From Exiguobacterium acetylicum (GTDB taxonomy: Bacteria > Bacillota > Bacilli > Exiguobacteriales > Exiguobacteriaceae): 64,000 nt of DNA. The notes beneath the pieces are model-generated. The model saw only the letters and a list, made by a program, of their open reading frames with translations, made no database searches and was not told the origin of the DNA. Made by a program: the position numbers and the translations under genes. Location: positions 2,754,001 to 2,818,000 of the forward strand of contig NZ_CP082333.1 in the NCBI RefSeq assembly GCF_019890935.1, read 5' to 3'. The stretch's first letter is position 1. Each line of letters begins with the position of its first letter. Positions 61,368 to 64,000 of the stretch are shown here, in pieces.

Positions 61368-64000
61368 TTACTCTTGTGGACGGCGGCGGAACAGTTTCGT
61401 GAACAATCCGGCAGCTGTCGCAAGCATTCCCATGAGGGTGATCAAGAACAGATTTTCCGAAGTGTTCGGTAACGTGCCACCAACGATTCGTTTAACGGGT
61501 TGAGTGATCGGTTTTGAGACGAGTGGTGATTTATTAATCGGTGCACCGACTGTGTTCGCTGGCAATGTCGGCTTGACGCTTGGTCCGTTTACAGTGCCAG
61601 TCGAAGGAGCTGGCTTGACGTTCGGACCTGAGACAGGGCTCATGCCAGGAGTTGGTGTGACACCTGGACCATTTCCTGGTGGAGTCGTTGGAGGCGTGAC
61701 GACCGGGATTGGGATGATGACATTGTCATTGTCGTTATCATCGTTCGGATTCGAGACGTTGTCTGGATCCTCTTTCCCATCATTGTCGTTATCCTTGTCT
61801 CCACCATTGTTATTATCATTGTCACCATCATTATCTTGATCCGCATCGGCGTCGGCATCCGCATCCGCGTCGGCATCCGCATCGGCATCCGCATCAGCGT
61901 CAGCGTCAGCGTCAGCATCTGCATCTGCATCCGCGTCAGCATCCGCGTCAGCATCCGCATCGGCGTCAGCATCCGCATCCGCGTCAGCATCCGAATCGGC
62001 GTCAGCGTCAGCATCGGCATCTGCATCGGCATCCGCATCGGCATCAGCGTCAGCATCCGCGTCAGCATCCGCGTCAGCATCCGAATCGGCGTCGGCATCC
62101 GCATCTGCGTCAGCATCGGCATCTGCGTCGGCGTCGGCATCCGCATCCGCATCCGCGTCGGCATCGGCATCAGCGTCGGCGTCAGCATCCGCATCTGCGT
62201 CAGCGTCAGCATCCGCATCGGCATCCGCATCCGCATCCGCATCAGCATCCGCATCGGCGTCAGCATCAGCGTCGGCATCGGCGTCAGCATCCGCATCCGC
62301 ATCAGCATCCGCATCCGCGTCAGCATCCGCATCGGCATCCGCATCCGCATCCGCGTCGGCATCAGCATCCGCGTCGGCGTCAGCGTCGGCATCCGCATCG
62401 GCATCGGCATCCGCATCAGCGTCAGCATCCGCATCGGCGTCCGCATCCGCATCAGCATCCGCATCCGCGTCAGCATCCGCATCGGCGTCAGCATCCGCAT
62501 CGGCATCGGCATCCGCATCGGCGTCGGCATCAGCATCGGCATCCGCATCCGCGTCTGCATCAGCATCTGCGTCAGCATCAGCATCCGCATCGGCGTCAGC
62601 ATCCGCATCGGCGTCGGCATCCGCATCAGCGTCGGCATCCGCATCAGCGTCGGCATCCGCATCAGCGTCGGCGTCAGCATCCGCATCAGCATCCGCATCG
62701 GCGTCAGCATCCGCATCCGCATCGGCGTCCGCATCCGCATCCGCATCCGCGTCGGCATCCGCATCAGCATCAGCATCCGCATCCGCGTCGGCATCGGCGT
62801 CGGCATCAGCATCGGCATCCGCGTCAGCATCCGCATCCGCATCCGCATCGGCGTCGGCATCCGCATCCGCATCAGCGTCGGCATCCGCATCCGCATCGGC
62901 ATCCGCATCCGCGTCAGCATCAGCATCGGCATCCGCATCGGCATCAGCATCGGCATCAGCATCCGCATCGGCATCAGCGTCCGCATCAGCGTCAGCATCC
63001 GCATCAGCGTCAGCATCAGCGTCGGCATCCGCATCGGCATCGGCATCCGCATCCGCATCTGCGTCGGCGTCAGCATCGGCATCGGCATCAGCATCCGCAT
63101 CTGCATCAGCATCCGCATCCGCATCGGCGTCCGCATCCGCATCGGCATCAGCATCGGCGTCCGCATCAGCGTCGGCATCTGCGTCGGCGTCAGCATCGGC
63201 ATCAGCATCGGCATCAGCATCCGCATCGGCATCAGCATCGGCGTCCGCATCAGCGTCCGCATCAGCGTCCGCGTCGGCATCTGCGTCGGCGTCGGCATCG
63301 GCATCGGCATCCGCGTCGGCATCCGCATCTCCATCTGCCTCTTCATCAAAGACGATCGTATCTTGACCATCTAGATCAGCCAGCAGTTGTGCATCGATTG
63401 CAGACGTATTGACGACAGATCCTGTAACAACAACTTCGTCTTGAGCAACCCCAGCCGGTTTATCAACGATGATATTGGCACTAACAGAAGTTGGTCCAAG
63501 TACTTGTACACCTACGAGTTCATTCGATAAGTTCACCGTATCGTTCGTTACAGCAGTCAGAACATTATTTACACCTGGTAAAAGAGCTTTAACCGGGTTT
63601 AAAACAGGATTAATTAAATTTCCTGCTATTCCGGATAATTTTAAATTAGTGATGGCCTTGACCAAATCGGTCAAGGCGTCTTGAACGACTTGTTTCGTTA
63701 ACGTATCAAGATGTTGCCCTAAACCATCACTAAAATCAATCACGATTGAACCATCCGGATTAATCGTGACTGGAGCAGAGCCTTCATAATCTAGAAGTTC
63801 TGACAGTGCGGTATCTAAATTTTGTAGATTATCCAGGGCATCGGTTAATTCTGTGAGCCCTTCTACTCTCAATAAACTACCTACGACTGGAGTACGTTGT
63901 AATCGATCGATACCCGCTAATAGGTCAGTCACAGTATCTGCTACTGTTCCCGTCAGAGGATCGAGTTGACCTTTCAGCGTCGGTAAATCTTCAAGTGTAA
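61368..64000 (-). CDS. LPNTS-anchored surface protein with about 500-residue Asp-Ala repeat (5' end outside window)
   Basis: The frame is open to the right edge (a GTG at 63932 is inside the domain, not a start). The visible N-terminal part (about 200 residues) is a helical-beta region with [20 protein letters not shown] and [20 protein letters not shown]. Then 497 residues of (Asp-Ala)n with two Ala-to-Ser changes, an Asp/Asn/Gly stretch ([13 protein letters not shown]), a Pro/Thr/Val wall-spanning region ([18 protein letters not shown]) and the sorting signal [11 protein letters not shown] ... LFRRRPQE. The repeat is very acidic and may act as an extended stalk or bind Ca2+, like the Ser-Asp repeats of Sdr proteins. 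It is placed before the sortase D operon. Confidence 0.88.
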   Translation of the reverse strand, partial: TLEDLPTLKGQLDPLTGTVADTVTDLLAGIDRLQRTPVVGSLLRVEGLTELTDALDNLQNLDTALSELLDYEGSAPVTINPDGSIVIDFSDGLGQHLDTLTKQVVQDALTDLVKAITNLKLSGIAGNLINPVLNPVKALLPGVNNVLTAVTNDTVNLSNELVGVQVLGPTSVSANIIVDKPAGVAQDEVVVTGSVVNTSAIDAQLLADLDGQDTIVFDEEADGDADADADADADADADADADADADADADADADADADADADADADADADADADADADADADADADADADADADADADADADADADADADADADADADADADADADADADADADADADADADADADADADADADADADADADADADADADADADADADADADADADADADADADADADADADADADADADADADADADADADADADADADADADADADADADADADADADADADADADADADADADADADADADADADADADADADADADADADADADADADADADADADADADADADADADADADADADADADADADADADADADADADADADADADADADADADADADADADADADADADADADADADADADADADADADADADADADADADADADADADADADADADADADADADSDADADADADADADADADADADADADADADSDADADADADADADADADADADADADADADADADADADADADADADADADADQDNDGDNDNNNGGDKDNDNDGKEDPDNVSNPNDDNDNDNVIIPIPVVTPPTTPPGNGPGVTPTPGMSPVSGPNVKPAPSTGTVNGPSVKPTLPANTVGAPINKSPLVSKPITQPVKRIVGGTLPNTSENLFLITLMGMLATAAGLFTKLFRRRPQE
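61839..63329 (-). repeat. hexanucleotide-based repeat encoding (Asp-Ala)n
   Basis: About 248 units of GAY-GCN over 1.49 kb. Both codons vary freely at third positions (GAT/GAC; GCG, GCC, GCT, GCA) so that long exact copies are few. Two GCG-to-TCG changes give Ser. The opposite strand and another frame also stay open through the repeat, but these are by-products of the two-codon pattern. Confidence 0.95.

Noticed and set aside
61839-63329. CRISPR-like or satellite repeat array
   Set aside because: There are no spacers; the unit is six bases and codes for two residues throughout.
61640-63370. Minus-strand frame of 576 codons rich in Met, Arg, Pro and Leu
   Set aside because: Shifted frame of the same repeat gene. 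The Asp-Ala frame carries the sorting signal and sensible flanks.
61836-63374. Long plus-strand frame (512 codons, Ile-Arg/Val-Ser rich) through the repeat region
   Set aside because: It is the antisense reading of the Asp-Ala repeat. It has no ribosome binding site and only reflects the two-codon pattern.

Overview
The window looks like chromosomal DNA of a low-GC Gram-positive bacterium (Bacillota), most probably Exiguobacterium. Pointers are strong AGGAGG ribosome binding sites, sigma-A and cre/FapR-type control sites, sortases with LPXTG-like substrates, a CpsC/D/B capsule kinase module, and a non-permuted GH70 enzyme of the GtfC type described from Exiguobacterium sibiricum. No rRNA, tRNA, CRISPR array or insertion sequence was seen.

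Layout. (1) 1-6700: an AT-rich, minus-strand operon of tightly packed genes: a CFI-box protein, an unknown helical protein, a protein with a GrpE-like C-terminus, an Hsp70, and a superfamily 1 helicase split in two by a -1 frame change at an A AAA AAA heptamer. I see this as the best candidate for an undescribed system. (2) 7-13.4 kb: secreted proteins, a 5'-truncated gene remnant and a lactococcin-972-type ABC transporter pair. (3) 13.6-16 kb: a sigma-like gene with two convergent tyrosine recombinases, preceded by two inverted 18-bp sites that resemble recombinase core sites. (4) 16-19.8 kb: small proteins and an MHYT-GGDEF-EAL c-di-GMP protein. (5) 20-32.4 kb: a Wzx/Wzy-type capsule or exopolysaccharide cluster read leftward, with an internal terminator, promoter and perfect cre site before galU, and a very AT-rich serotype-like core. 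An LCP ligase lies beyond it.

(6) 34.8-41.7 kb: two secreted subtilases, one followed by five tandem paralogues with two GMT(E/I)(K/E)Q motifs each, resembling SmpA/BLIP modules. (7) 41.8-48.1 kb: GtfC-like GH70 glucanotransferase with a cre site, then a large S-layer-like surface protein. (8) 48-54.6 kb: a second UDP-glucose dehydrogenase, an HTH regulator, an LPQAG-anchored SdrD-B-type protein, a four-helix copper-protein homologue, a lipoprotein, and an EpuA-family gene plus fabZ under an apparent FapR box. (9) 54.9-64 kb: two sortase loci. One pairs a class-F-like sortase with an MPNTG two-repeat protein. The other joins a class-D-like sortase, a YheC/D-type ATP-grasp protein and an (alpha/alpha) barrel protein, next to an LPNTS-anchored protein with about 500 residues of Asp-Ala repeat that runs off the right edge.

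Taken together, most of the window serves the cell envelope: polysaccharide synthesis and anchoring, sortase-attached proteins, secreted proteases and an extracellular glucan enzyme. The left island (helicase/Hsp70) and the recombinase module are the parts that look accessory.
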